The notes under the pieces: model-generated
The model's database searches: none
What the model saw: the letters and a program-made list of their open reading frames with translations, nothing else
Told to the model about the DNA's origin: nothing
Part shown: one piece after another, positions 1 through 8,500 of the stretch
Position numbering within the stretch: position 1 is the stretch's first letter
Layout: each line of letters opens with the position of its first letter
Translations under genes and position numbers: made by a program
DNA from: Dictyobacter alpinus
GTDB lineage: Bacteria > Chloroflexota > Ktedonobacteria > Ktedonobacterales > Ktedonobacteraceae
Direction of reading: 5' to 3'
Assembly (NCBI RefSeq): GCF_003967575.1
Contig: NZ_BIFT01000001.1
Location: 4,960,001 to 5,024,000 of the forward strand
Length of the DNA stretch: 64,000 nucleotides

Positions 1-1096
1 CTGCGGCTTCAAGCAGGCTTGTACCATCGGCCGAGGGCAGGAGCGATGTCGAGTAGTTTGCGCAGTGGTCGCCGCCGCCTGGTACATTGATACTCAAGGG
101 CGCTGGCTGGGCTGTCCAGCCGCCCTTGCCTGACAGATCGGTTGTGATGAAAAGCGTATTTCCACTTTGATGCCCATTGGCGGCATTCTGGAGATACTTC
201 CCAACCAGGATTAGTTCGCCATTCCCGCCTCCAGCCTGACTCCAGGCCAGACCAGGAGAACTGACAAAGTAGCTATTATCACCTGCATAGACCTGTGTTC
301 CCAGATCTGTCGCGGAGCCCCAGTTGTCGGCATCCGCTGATGTACGAATATGGACCGAACAACCGGGATTGCCACACACTTCATAGGCCATGACATATGT
401 TCCGGTGGGCAGTTTGACGACCCGCGCCATACCTGGACGCGCATTGTTGTCGTTGAGCGCGACATCATATACTTCTGGACCCCAGGTCTGTCCTCCATCT
501 GTCGAGACTTCATGCGCTAACAATTGATTATAGCCATCATTTTGATGACGTTCATCCGAATAGTAGACCACAAGATTGCCGGCGCTATCAACAGCAAATT
601 CGGGTTCCCATAGCCCCAATCCATTTCCCTGCCCATTAGTGGCGATCGTACTACGATGAGACCAGTTGTTCCCCTGGTTTGTACTTGCATATAACTCGAT
701 TGATCCTCCACTACCTTCAGTGCGGGCAAGCAAAATAGTGCCCGCTGGAAGATTGCCCAGCGCAGTCGGTAACTCAAATAAGCCTGGACAGCAGATACCC
801 GAACCAGCGGGGGGCGCAGGAAGTGCTGACCATGAAAGGCCATTATCGCTACTTTTATAGGGAACAAAGCCATCCGAGATGACCATCAAGGTGCCATTGG
901 CGCTCCCATTGTGGGCTAAACGGATGATGCGCGGATAATCATTCGCGTTTGCACCTACGGTTACTGTCGCGGCATGCGCGGCTGGCCCACTGGAGCTATG
1001 AACGCTTACCATAACGAGCATCACGGTAAGTATGAGTATAAGCGCGATTGCTCGCACAATATGAACGGGCGCGGGTTTGCTGAGCTTGATTGGCAT
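1..1096 (-). CDS. Secreted sialidase/BNR-repeat-like protein (3' end outside window)
   Basis: The reading frame opens at an ATG at 1096 behind a perfect AAGGAGG ribosome site and stays open to the left edge, so the C-terminus is missing. About 365 residues are visible. The start (MPIKLSKPAPVHIVRAIA) is basic and runs into a hydrophobic segment at about 13-32, then AHA, a good signal peptide. Downstream come Asp-box-like motifs: SSDNGLSW near residue 60, STNQGNNW near 125 and STDGGQTW near 185. These mark a six-bladed sialidase/BNR propeller that hydrolyses or binds extracellular glycans. The gene follows the GH43 gene by 67 bp on the same strand, so they are probably one operon for plant or microbial polysaccharide attack. 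The exact glycosidase family cannot be set without the C-terminus. Confidence 0.75.
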   Translation of the reverse strand, partial: MPIKLSKPAPVHIVRAIALILILTVMLVMVSVHSSSGPAAHAATVTVGANANDYPRIIRLAHNGSANGTLMVISDGFVPYKSSDNGLSWSALPAPPAGSGICCPGLFELPTALGNLPAGTILLARTEGSGGSIELYASTNQGNNWSHRSTIATNGQGNGLGLWEPEFAVDSAGNLVVYYSDERHQNDGYNQLLAHEVSTDGGQTWGPEVYDVALNDNNARPGMARVVKLPTGTYVMAYEVCGNPGCSVHIRTSADADNWGSATDLGTQVYAGDNSYFVSSPGLAWSQAGGGNGELILVGKYLQNAANGHQSGNTLFITTDLSGKGGWTAQPAPLSINVPGGGDHCANYSTSLLPSADGTSLLEAA

Positions 1097-1163
1097 TTTT
1101 TATACCTCCTTGTATTTAACATCCATGCTAGTCTTCCTGACCTACAAAAAGCAGTTCTTTGCT

Positions 1164-2624
1164 CTAGCTATATATCTCTGCTCTATCGATGGAAATGTAG
1201 GTTGAGCCAGAGGCTGGATTCTTATCGCCTGTCACCCGGATCGTCATGGTATGGTCACCCTGATTGAGTACTGGCGAGACATAGTGAAGTTGTTCTCCCT
1301 GACGAACGGAGGCGTAGTAATCGACCCGTGTTTCCTGTCCTCCATCTATCGAGATGCCCGCGATGCCATTACCAACATCCGCAACTGAGAGCAGGGCGAT
1401 CTGTGTACCATGGAAGTGGATCGTGGCCGTGGCATTGGTCTCATTGCTCCAATGATCGTTGCCATAGTAACACTGCACCCCACAGCCGCTCCCAGAATTC
1501 CAGTTTCCCTGGTACTCAAAATAGTTTGTGCCGACCGCCGTATCTGTGTCGTTAAGTCCCAATGGACTCGCCCCAGGATCGCCTGATGGCAGGTCCATGG
1601 TCGCACCCGCCGCTATAGGCGTACCAAGGTTTGGCGTGCCATCCGCGTTCCAGCTAATTTGTTGTACGCGTGTGGTGCGTGCTTGATAGGTATAGTCTGA
1701 AGTATTCTTCGCATGATAGACAATCCAGTCCTGGGTGCCATCAGGCGATTTGAAGAAGCCGTTACTACCTGGTCCATACACGCCATTCTGGTCTGCGCGC
1801 TGAAACTGCACCCCATTGTTCGTCCAGGAATTGGTATCCAGCAGATTACTGTTTTCCTGTGCGGTCATCATTTCAAGATGGTAGTCCGGCTTTCCGGTAT
1901 CGCAGACAGAGTAGAAGAGAAAGATGCGTCCGTTGCGCTGCAGGGTCGAGGGAGCCTCGCGCACCTCGGAGCAGGTCCCGCTTGCCGCTAATTCTGTGCG
2001 GCCACCGCTCAAAGTTAAAGGATCGCTCATAGGGGCGATAAATATGCGGTTGCGGGTTGTGCCATCATCGCCACTATAGAGAAAATATAAGGATCCATTA
2101 TTATCGAGGATCCATGGGTCAATGGCCCAGGAGTTATTTGAGGGATCGACGCGCCCTTTGAAGACATAGGGGCCATTGGGGTCGTTGCCACTACTCTCAA
2201 GTACATAGATCCGGTGATTATTGTCGGAGCCATCATCCGCGGTATAGTAGAGATACCAGTGAGCCTGCCATTGATACAAGCCAGGTGCCCATATATCCTG
2301 GTTACGGGAAGGGTCGGTGTCTCTCCACACGGTGATTGAGGGAGACCTTAAAAGATCGGCAATGCTGGCCGAGCTTGCCATTTTAAGGCTATTGCCGGTG
2401 GTGTAAACAGAGTAGTACATCCCGTTGTAATATTGTATGTATGGATCAGGATATGTACCAATGGGATTGCGAAACGTTCCGCTCGCAGCCCTGGCATGGA
2501 AAGGGGATCCGCTGGCTCCAAATAGGGCAAATTGGAGTGCAATACAAGTACACACAAGTAGGAGAGCCACGCTCCAGGAATGGGTCAGAGTCAGCCTACC
2601 ATGCCATGGTTTGATAAACAACAT
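1164..2624 (-). CDS. Secreted GH43-type glycosidase with C-terminal carbohydrate-binding-like domain
   Basis: The product is about 486 residues with a signal peptide or anchor at about residues 15-40. The five-blade GH43 fold is indicated by TYPDPYIQYYNG (catalytic base Asp), QDIWAPGLYQW, WAIDPWIL (pKa-tuning Asp) and the SEVREAPS region (general-acid Glu). Such enzymes release arabinose or xylose from hemicellulose. After about residue 345 a beta-rich domain (NYFEYQGNW to the end) resembles a carbohydrate-binding jelly roll. A GTG at 2639 would add five residues. The ATG at 2624 is preferred because GGAG lies 10 bases upstream of it, inside that extension. It is the first gene of a two-gene unit with the sialidase-like protein. 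Confidence 0.85.
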   Translation of the reverse strand: MLFIKPWHGRLTLTHSWSVALLLVCTCIALQFALFGASGSPFHARAASGTFRNPIGTYPDPYIQYYNGMYYSVYTTGNSLKMASSASIADLLRSPSITVWRDTDPSRNQDIWAPGLYQWQAHWYLYYTADDGSDNNHRIYVLESSGNDPNGPYVFKGRVDPSNNSWAIDPWILDNNGSLYFLYSGDDGTTRNRIFIAPMSDPLTLSGGRTELAASGTCSEVREAPSTLQRNGRIFLFYSVCDTGKPDYHLEMMTAQENSNLLDTNSWTNNGVQFQRADQNGVYGPGSNGFFKSPDGTQDWIVYHAKNTSDYTYQARTTRVQQISWNADGTPNLGTPIAAGATMDLPSGDPGASPLGLNDTDTAVGTNYFEYQGNWNSGSGCGVQCYYGNDHWSNETNATATIHFHGTQIALLSVADVGNGIAGISIDGGQETRVDYYASVRQGEQLHYVSPVLNQGDHTMTIRVTGDKNPASGSTYISIDRAEIYS

Positions 2625-3004
2625 AGTTTTTTTCTCCACAATCTCGCCAACGTTGGCGAACAGGGTCTTTTACGCATTACACATGCAAATCTCTCGCATG
2701 TCCTGATCGTCGAAATCCTAATTCCCTCCTCTCAGGCGCAATACATGTCTGTAGCTACAAAACGTGACGTAATACATCCACATAGAAAAATACTTTGATG
2801 GTAAACGTGTCAGGTTATAAACGCATGTACAGACTCTGTTTGCTTCGTATTTTCCCTAATTGATAGAATTAGTATAGAATAGAAGAGATGAAAATGTCAA
2901 TGATATAGGACATAACAGGGATTTGATTGTATTTTAGGATAGTATTATGGCCTTTTAGATGCCTTTGCTTCGTGTAAATCCGAACTAAACAAAGAAATTT
3001 TCTC
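2625..3004. other. Intergenic region upstream of the GH43 gene
   Basis: This AT-rich stretch has no credible coding frame. It must hold the minus-strand promoter of the GH43/sialidase unit, but I cannot place a convincing -35/-10 pair. The left part of the next gene's terminator lies at its right boundary. Confidence 0.5.
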
Positions 3005-3053
3005 AAAAAAAATCTCCAGTTTGGGGGAGTTGGCAACTACCCCCGTACTGGAG
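3005..3053 (-). terminator. Intrinsic terminator of the alpha/beta hydrolase gene
   Basis: A strong nested hairpin pairs CTCCAGT (3014-3020) with ACTGGAG (3047-3053) and GGGGG with CCCCC inside it. It is followed on the minus strand by eight T residues (A8 at 3005-3012). It sits 30 bases past the hydrolase stop codon. Confidence 0.9.
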
Positions 3054-3082
3054 ATTATGTTTTCCTGGATAATTTTGGATGC

Positions 3083-3934
3083 TTAGGCCTTCAGGAATTC
3101 CAGCAGATCAGCGTTGAATTTATCCTGATGGGTGCAAGTAAGGCCATGGGGTGCTCCCTCATAAACCTTCAAGGTGGCGTTTTTAACGATTTTGGCGGTG
3201 AGGATACCGGCGTCCGCGATCGGCACGATCTGGTCGTCGTCGCCGTGGATGACTAAGGTTGGCACATCTATTTTCTTGAGGTCCTCGGTGAAATTGGTTT
3301 CGGAGAAGGCTTTGATGCAGTCATAAGCGCCTTTGAAGCCAACTTGCATTGACCAGAGCCAGAATGCGTCCAGCAGGCCCTGTGATACTTTTGAACCTGG
3401 GCGGTTGGCATTGAAGAAGGGGTGGCTGAGATCTTTGTAGAATTGTGAGCGATCAGCCTCAACGCCGGCACGGATCTGATCAAAGGCATCGATAGGTGTG
3501 CCACCTGGATTGCTATCTGATTTCACCATGATTGGAGGAACCGCGCCAACCAGCAAAGCTTTCGCCACACGTGAACTGCCATGGCGACCAATGTAACGAG
3601 CCACTTCACCACCACCGGTGGAATGACCAACCATGACTGCGTTTTTCAGATCGAGTGCCTCGAAGAGCTCGGCCAGATCGTCAGCATAGGTATCCATATT
3701 GTTGCCATCCCAGGTCTGGCTGGAGCGGCCATGGCCGCGGCGATCATGAGCGATGGCGCGATAGCCATGAGAGGCGACAAAGTTCAACTGCTCGTCCCAC
3801 ACATCAGCATTCAGGGGCCAACCGTGGCTAAATACAACAGGTTGACCAGTTCCCCAGTCCTTATAAAAGATCTGTGTGCCATCCTTCGTTGTGATCGTGT
3901 TTGAGCGCTTAGAATTTTCCTGTGCGAAACTCAT
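3083..3934 (-). CDS. Alpha/beta hydrolase (non-heme chloroperoxidase/arylesterase type)
   Basis: The 283-residue protein shows the complete triad of this subfamily: Ser105 in GHSTGGG, Asp234 in HGDDDQIVP and His263 in GAPHGL. The oxyanion-hole motif SHGWPL is near residue 36 and HDRRGHGRS near 63. Relatives hydrolyse esters or lactones and can show cofactor-free haloperoxidase activity; the natural substrate is unknown. A longer reading frame begins at 4048, but the ATG at 3934 has AAAGGA seven bases upstream and starts where the family starts. The gene is monocistronic with its own terminator and is probably cytoplasmic, since no signal peptide is seen. Confidence 0.88.
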   Translation of the reverse strand: MSFAQENSKRSNTITTKDGTQIFYKDWGTGQPVVFSHGWPLNADVWDEQLNFVASHGYRAIAHDRRGHGRSSQTWDGNNMDTYADDLAELFEALDLKNAVMVGHSTGGGEVARYIGRHGSSRVAKALLVGAVPPIMVKSDSNPGGTPIDAFDQIRAGVEADRSQFYKDLSHPFFNANRPGSKVSQGLLDAFWLWSMQVGFKGAYDCIKAFSETNFTEDLKKIDVPTLVIHGDDDQIVPIADAGILTAKIVKNATLKVYEGAPHGLTCTHQDKFNADLLEFLKA

Positions 3935-4332
3935 TGTATTTCCTTTCGGCCCGCATATTGACGCGAGCACTCTGCATCCTAAAATTTCTTTTCCTGTGAG
4001 AATAGTTTTTGCACTCAACTGTGCGTCCCTGTTCTCTGTAATGATCATACCTCATTGCATCCTATTTTGAGCGATCGTTACTAGTCTTTTACCTATCGTC
4101 TTCCTGATGCATCAGTCGAATTGCCCATCTGGCACCTATTCTATTGAAAAATAGTATAATGCTGTTTTTAATTAAGAGTGTTTCTGACTCCCAAGGGCGA
4201 ACCATTGAGCGGGGCGGCCTTCTTCAGCCATTTTCATGAGGAGCACGAGCCAGACATCTGCGCCTGGATAAACAGGCGCCAATAAAGATAGTCAAAAAGA
4301 TCGCTGAGAGCCGGGAGGTGACAAGCCATCTT
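3935..4332. other. Intergenic region between hydrolase and TetR genes
   Basis: No supported gene. A small hairpin, GCGCCTG-GATAAA-CAGGCGC (4260-4279), lies past the TetR stop codon. It has no T-run on the minus strand and is at best a weak terminator. The rest is AT-rich upstream DNA of the hydrolase. Confidence 0.45.
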
Positions 4333-4920
4333 TTAGTCCCGACTCGGCTTTGTTCTAATTCCGGCGATGACGAGATCGAGCATGCGGTTAGCCCCATCAG
4401 GGTCTGAGGCATGTTCGTTCACCATGGCGATGCCATAGACGAGTCGCATCACGTCGAGAATATGGACATCCGTTCGGATCTGTTCTGCAGCCTGGGCGCG
4501 GAGCAAGAGAACTTCTCCCGCCTCATGCATCACTTTGTTCGCATCATAGATTCTCGTTCCTGGAACGTGCTTAGCAGCCATGATGGTAGCTCCCATGCTC
4601 CGCCCCCGAGCCGCGAAATCCATCTGGAGACGAAGCCAGCTTATCAAAGCGTCGAAAGGAACCGGAGCGCTTGCGAGTTCTTCAGCGTGCGCCTTCAATT
4701 CACTGGTCTCATCCAGGAACACGGCTTCAAGGAGATCCTGGCGCGTGGGAAAATGGCGGTACAGCGTTCCTATCGCGACCCCAGCTGACCTGGCAACGTC
4801 CTCCAGGACGATGTCAGCACCACGCTCGGAGACCGCAACTCGTGCCGCGTTCAGCAGGCTAGCGTAGTTGCGCTGGGCATCAGCTCGCATTGGGCGGTTG
4901 ACTGATGTTGGCTCGTTCAT
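4333..4920 (-). CDS. TetR/AcrR-family repressor
   Basis: The 195-residue protein has an N-terminal TetR DNA-binding domain at about residues 15-65: a helix-turn-helix with LEDVARSAGVAIGTLYRHFPTRQDLLEAV, followed by an all-helical ligand domain typical in length. AAGGAGC lies upstream of the ATG. It is divergent from the SDR gene at 5083, and the shared intergenic region holds two near-identical 20-bp sites over a good promoter. This suggests that it represses the SDR gene and perhaps itself. The ligand cannot be inferred. A reductase as the target suggests a response to a toxic carbonyl or aromatic compound. Confidence 0.88.
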   Translation of the reverse strand: MNEPTSVNRPMRADAQRNYASLLNAARVAVSERGADIVLEDVARSAGVAIGTLYRHFPTRQDLLEAVFLDETSELKAHAEELASAPVPFDALISWLRLQMDFAARGRSMGATIMAAKHVPGTRIYDANKVMHEAGEVLLLRAQAAEQIRTDVHILDVMRLVYGIAMVNEHASDPDGANRMLDLVIAGIRTKPSRD

Positions 4921-4956
4921 TTTATGCTCCTTCTTTCCGCCTTTGAATAATAACCC

Positions 4957-5017
4957 TTGACAAAGTGAGGGTCCCTCCGTTAATATAGAGAGGTAATGTG
5001 AGGAACCCTCCGTTTAT
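4957..5017 (+). promoter_or_regulatory. SDR promoter with two direct operator copies
   Basis: TTGACA (4957-4962) is followed after 17-18 bp by TTAATAT (4980-4986), a near-consensus sigma-70 promoter. GTGAGGGTCCCTCCGTTAAT (4965-4984) fills the spacer. A second copy, GTGAGGAACCCTCCGTTTAT, lies at 4998-5017. Each copy contains an inverted GAGG/CCTC core, and the copies are 33 bp apart, about three helical turns. This is the expected arrangement for the divergent TetR repressor. Confidence 0.7.
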
Positions 5018-5082
5018 AAATGGAGATGGCCTCATTTTACCATACTTACGTTTGATCTTACCAGTAAAAGGAGGGCTTTCTT

Positions 5083-5910
5083 ATGCGTGTTTTCGTTACA
5101 GGAGCACCGGGCTATATTGGTTTAGCTGTCGTTCACGAACTTATTGGTGCCGGTCATACGGTCGTGGGCCTTACCCGCTCAGACAAGGGGGCCGCAGTAC
5201 TCAAGGAAGCCGGGGCCGAGGTGCACCGCGGTACCCTTGACGACCTCGACAGCCTTCAAAGCGGTGCTGCCTCTGCCGAAGGTGTCATTCACCTGGCATT
5301 TCAACACGACGCTTCAGACCATGCGACCGCCGTGCAAAAGGATCTGCGCGCCGTTGAGGCGATGGGGGCGGTGCTCGAAGGCACAGGCAAGCCGTTCGTG
5401 ACCACTGCACACCTGAACGGGGAGGCATCGGACAACGTGGTGCTCGCACTGGCGGGAGTGCGATCAGTGGTGGTCTCTCTCTCTCTATCCGTGCACGACA
5501 AGGACGACAAGCACGGATTCATGCCGAGACTGATCACTATCGCTCGCACGAAGGGAGTCTCTGCCTATATCGGCGACGGGTCCAACCGCTGGGCGGCCGT
5601 CCATCGCCTCGATGCGGCTCACTTGTACCGCCTGGCACTGGAAAGCGCTCCGGCGAGGTCACGGCTTGACGGGGTCGGCGATGAGGGAGTGCCATTCCGC
5701 GACATTGCTAGCGTCATCGGTCACCACCTGAATTTGCCGGTGGTCAGCATTTCCCATGAAGAGGCAAACGCCCACTTCGGCCCTTTTTTGGGCATAGTGG
5801 CGGCGGTCGACAGACCGAGGTCGAGTGCACAAACCCAGGCACTCTTGGGATGGCGACCTGTACACCCGCAACTTCTCCCAGACCTTGCAGAGCACTACTT
5901 CAACAACTGA
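5083..5910 (+). CDS. NAD(P)-dependent SDR-type oxidoreductase/epimerase (atypical SDR)
   Basis: The 275-residue protein starts with a Rossmann fold, TGAPGYIG (residues 6-13), after AAAGGAGG. It ends in the conserved region of this atypical SDR family: GVSAYIGDGSNRWAAVHRLD and GWRPVHP. Family members are usually about 10-20 residues longer. The segment after VTTAHLNGEASDN appears shortened where the extended-SDR Ser/Tyr-x3-Lys region would be, so the catalytic tyrosine is not evident. It may have binding or altered activity. It is probably controlled by the divergent TetR. The substrate is unknown. Confidence 0.82.
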   Translation: MRVFVTGAPGYIGLAVVHELIGAGHTVVGLTRSDKGAAVLKEAGAEVHRGTLDDLDSLQSGAASAEGVIHLAFQHDASDHATAVQKDLRAVEAMGAVLEGTGKPFVTTAHLNGEASDNVVLALAGVRSVVVSLSLSVHDKDDKHGFMPRLITIARTKGVSAYIGDGSNRWAAVHRLDAAHLYRLALESAPARSRLDGVGDEGVPFRDIASVIGHHLNLPVVSISHEEANAHFGPFLGIVAAVDRPRSSAQTQALLGWRPVHPQLLPDLAEHYFNN

Positions 5911-5950
5911 TTTAAGGCTCAAGGTTATGCCTCCCTTTCAAGTGTGATGT

Positions 5951-6000
5951 CAAAAAGTGTTCTCCGAACACTTTTTGAAAGTATGGGCGCTTTAGCGCCC
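5951..6000. repeat. Twin hairpin: 12-bp stem plus CGGGCACT-family palindrome
   Basis: CAAAAAGTGTTC (5951-5962) pairs perfectly with 5966-5977. Directly after it, GGGCGCT-TT-AGCGCCC (5985-6000), followed by GAGTGCG, is a copy in inverse orientation of the short palindrome found at 15486 and 49905. It lies 40 bases after the SDR stop and may serve as a terminator or REP-like element. The remainder of 5911-6221 shows no gene. Confidence 0.7.
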
Positions 6001-6221
6001 GAGTGCGGTTGACAGCACGCTTCCCTATGAGGGTGAGAGCCTGACACATTCTAAAAATAGAGCAGAAACTGACAGAAAAACTCATCCGATCAAAAAATGG
6101 GAAGCAAATTGCCGTCAAAAAGGTTATAGATTATATGGAGTAGCCCATCCTCTGGATTTTCCTGCTCCTACTGTGTTCATGGTTGGTATCATTTGCCCTA
6201 AAAAAAGAAGTGAGGTTTCGC

Positions 6222-6590
6222 ATGTCTTGTCCATCGTCCTTGCAGTCGTATTCATCCTCAGTAGCAGTTGACGCGCCGCGTACCTCCGCGCGCCCACTGG
6301 CCGAGGTTGCACCCTCAATGTTGCTCGCACAGTTACAGGCGGAAGGCTCCATGTTTGAAGAGGAGAGAGCGCCCATCGAACGCGTTACCTTGAATCTTTC
6401 TGACGCTGTGAGTGTTGGAATGGTGGGGATGGATGTGCCAATCTTACGTCAGAGTTTATTTTCGGCGCAAGGCTGCATTGAGGTGCTCGCAAGCTCTAGC
6501 GGCGAGTTGCTTGAGTTCCGCTATAATCGCCTCTCAGGATCAGGCGAGGAGTACCACACACGCCTTTTCGTCCATGGGGCCACCCTTTAA
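6222..6590 (+). CDS. Small orphan protein of unknown function
   Basis: This is a 122-residue frame beginning MSCPSSLQSYSSS behind GTGAGG, six bases upstream. An in-frame ATG at 6183 has no ribosome site. The N-terminal 30 residues are Ser/Ala-rich and look disordered. The C-terminal half (ERVTLNLSDAVSVG onwards) looks like a beta-rich fold. There are no transmembrane segments and no recognised family. Support for a real gene comes from the strong terminator starting four bases after the stop. Confidence 0.5.
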   Translation: MSCPSSLQSYSSSVAVDAPRTSARPLAEVAPSMLLAQLQAEGSMFEEERAPIERVTLNLSDAVSVGMVGMDVPILRQSLFSAQGCIEVLASSSGELLEFRYNRLSGSGEEYHTRLFVHGATL

Positions 6591-6593
6591 CAT

Positions 6594-6649
6594 AAAAAAA
6601 GCAGCGAGGCTCTTGATTTTTTCTAATCAAGAGCCTCGCTGCTTTTTTT
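6594..6649. terminator. Bidirectional terminator with a 25-bp perfect stem
   Basis: A7-GCAGCGAGGCTCTTGATT (6594-6618) pairs without mismatch with 6625-6649 across a six-base loop. The stem is flanked by A7 and T7, so it can end transcription on both strands. Confidence 0.9.
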
Positions 6650-6689
6650 GTGCCATTCATTTTTGTGCCAGCGTACCCATGAGTGGGAA

Positions 6690-7000
6690 ATTGGAGGCCC
6701 AATGCATTTCACATCAAGGGTGTGCCTGGAACGCAGAGACCGCATCTTGTTGAAGCAACAGAATCATAAGGCGAGGAGACGGCCCACGGCCGCAAGGGGA
6801 TTGCCCTACAATAGTCATTTTCAGGTCATTTTGCCATACAGGAAGGGAATAAACAGGATGGTATATTTGAGAGAACGGAATAAAAAAAAAGACAAATGTA
6901 GGGCAATCCCCTTGCGGCCGTGGGCCGTCTCCTTCCTTCACGTCAAAGTACCTGTTTACGATTATGGTCACCATCTCCTCGCTCTAAGTGAAGGTTTCTG
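6690..7000. repeat. MITE-like palindromic element (GAGACGG family, copy 1)
   Basis: A perfect 35-bp inverted repeat, GAGACGGCCCACGG... at 6776-6810 and 6897-6931, surrounds an AT-rich 86-bp centre. The outer sequence (GTTGAAGCAACAGAATC to GTCAAAGTACCTG) matches the element at 28582-28879. No transposase is inside. The outer limits are approximate because the terminal repeats have decayed here. The region 6591-7220 contains no gene. Confidence 0.75.
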
Positions 7001-7220
7001 AGCATGTCCATAATGGTCTGCATATCGTTGCAAAAAAATACGTGACTGTTTTTAGCTGGCTTGTGCCCTGGTGACATTTTCAGCGCTCTTTTTCCGCTAA
7101 ACGAACTTGTCTCCATCTAGCTGCGGTCAAGCGTATTACAAAAATGTAACTGTTTCTACTCATTCTTCGATTGTTTTTCTACTATGAATATATAGTGTTA
7201 TAGGACTGATGGAGATTGGT

Positions 7221-8306
7221 ATGAAAATTGCTCAGATTGCCCCTCCATGGATTGCGATTCCACCGAAGAATTATGGGGGGACGGAGACCGTTATCCATAA
7301 TTTAGTTGAAGAGCAGGTGGCTGAGGGCCATGATGTCACGTTATTTGCAACTGGAAACAGCCAGACGACGGCCCATCTGGTGCCGCTGCTTGAGCGTGGT
7401 TTGCATGAGGATGGTGTGCCGTGGACGGATTTCCAGCGTGAATGCGATTATTTGCAGCGGGCACTCCAATATGTTCGGGCTGCTGACTTTGATATTGTGC
7501 ATACCCATCTCTCATCGGGTGGTGATATGTATTTGTTCCCCTTGCTAGCAGCTTTACGGGTGCCGCATCTGACGACCCTGCATAGCAACCTGCCATTTGC
7601 GCCTGCTGAAGTTTCGGATGAGATTAAGTGTGGAGACTTTGCTGGCTGGGCTCCCTATGTGCCGCTGGTAGCGATTAGTGAACGTGCTCGCCAGGCCCAA
7701 CATCTTCCAGTGCACTTTATCGGCGTTGTTCATCATGGTCTGCCCCTGGAACAATTTTGCCGACCGCTGGAGCCTGTGGCTGACTTTTTTCTCTGGCTGG
7801 GTCGTTATGCTTCCGCCAAAGGACCTCATTTGGCCATTGAAGCGGCCCGGCAGGCTCGTGTGCAAATAGTACTTGCCGGCACGCTTACCCCGGATCATGA
7901 TTATTATTACACGCAGATCGAGCCCCAGATTGATAACCACCAGATCCATAATCATGGTCCCGCCACCTATGAACAGAAAAACACCCTGATGAGTCAGGCG
8001 CGTGCCTTCCTTAATCCCATTACCTGGGAAGAGCCGTTCGGCATGGTAATGGCTGAAGCCATGGCGCAAGGTTGTCCTGTCATCTCGTTTGCACGTGGAG
8101 CCGCGCCCGAGATTATCCGTGATGGTGAGACCGGCTTTCTCGTCAATACCCTCGAAGAAATGGTTCAGGCCATAGACTATCTGGACGAGCTTGACCGCGC
8201 AAAAGTGCGTGCGTACGCCCGGCAACATTTCTCCTGCCACACTATGGCACGCAAATATGAACACCTCTACCGGGAAGTGGTCAGGACCATGAGCGCTTTG
8301 AGCTAG
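7221..8306 (+). CDS. GT4-family glycosyltransferase (GT-B fold)
   Basis: The 361-residue protein has the N-terminal donor-independent motif of GT4 enzymes: PPKNYGGTETVIHNLVEE, with the Gly-rich loop near residue 17. Further on come VHTHLSS, LWLGRYASAKGPHLAIEAAR near 195, and the nucleotide-sugar motif WEEPFGMVMAEAMAQGCPV near 275, including the E-x7-E pair. It should transfer a sugar from an NDP-sugar to a cell-envelope or osmolyte acceptor in the cytoplasm. GGAG lies six bases before the ATG at 7221; an upstream in-frame ATG at 7209 overlaps that site. No obvious operon partner is present. Confidence 0.88.
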   Translation: MKIAQIAPPWIAIPPKNYGGTETVIHNLVEEQVAEGHDVTLFATGNSQTTAHLVPLLERGLHEDGVPWTDFQRECDYLQRALQYVRAADFDIVHTHLSSGGDMYLFPLLAALRVPHLTTLHSNLPFAPAEVSDEIKCGDFAGWAPYVPLVAISERARQAQHLPVHFIGVVHHGLPLEQFCRPLEPVADFFLWLGRYASAKGPHLAIEAARQARVQIVLAGTLTPDHDYYYTQIEPQIDNHQIHNHGPATYEQKNTLMSQARAFLNPITWEEPFGMVMAEAMAQGCPVISFARGAAPEIIRDGETGFLVNTLEEMVQAIDYLDELDRAKVRAYARQHFSCHTMARKYEHLYREVVRTMSALS

Positions 8307-8344
8307 TGCTACAAAGTGTGCTGTCTCCCGATAAGCAGAAATAT

Positions 8345-8360
8345 ATGAGAATTTTCTCAT
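8345..8360. promoter_or_regulatory. Palindromic operator ATGAGAA-N2-TTCTCAT
   Basis: This perfect 16-bp palindrome lies in the GT4-GT39 intergenic region, 140 bp before the GT39 gene. The identical arms occur at 15352-15367 next to the OmpR-type regulator gene, which suggests that one regulator controls both loci. Confidence 0.55.
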
Positions 8361-8500
8361 GTATTTCCAATAGTATTCCCATGCCCCGCTGCTAGGCTAT
8401 GCAATAGAAAGCATCCCACAAGGTAAAGATGCCTTGCTCTCCACTTTCTTGCTCATGCAAGAATACCTATTAATAGCCTTGCGAAGGGACAATTATTACT

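Noticed and set aside
2640..3000. tRNA or small RNA gene in AT-rich gaps
   Set aside because: No cloverleaf with a GGTTCGAATCC-type arm was found here or in the other gaps checked by eye; a covariance-model search would be decisive.
6011..6040. TTGACA at about 6010 as promoter for the small orphan gene
   Set aside because: No -10-like hexamer lies at 16-19 bp downstream, and it is about 200 bp from the start codon.
7554..8360. 268-codon minus-strand frame over the GT4 gene
   Set aside because: The plus-strand glycosyltransferase motifs are complete; the antisense frame shows no domain and no ribosome site.
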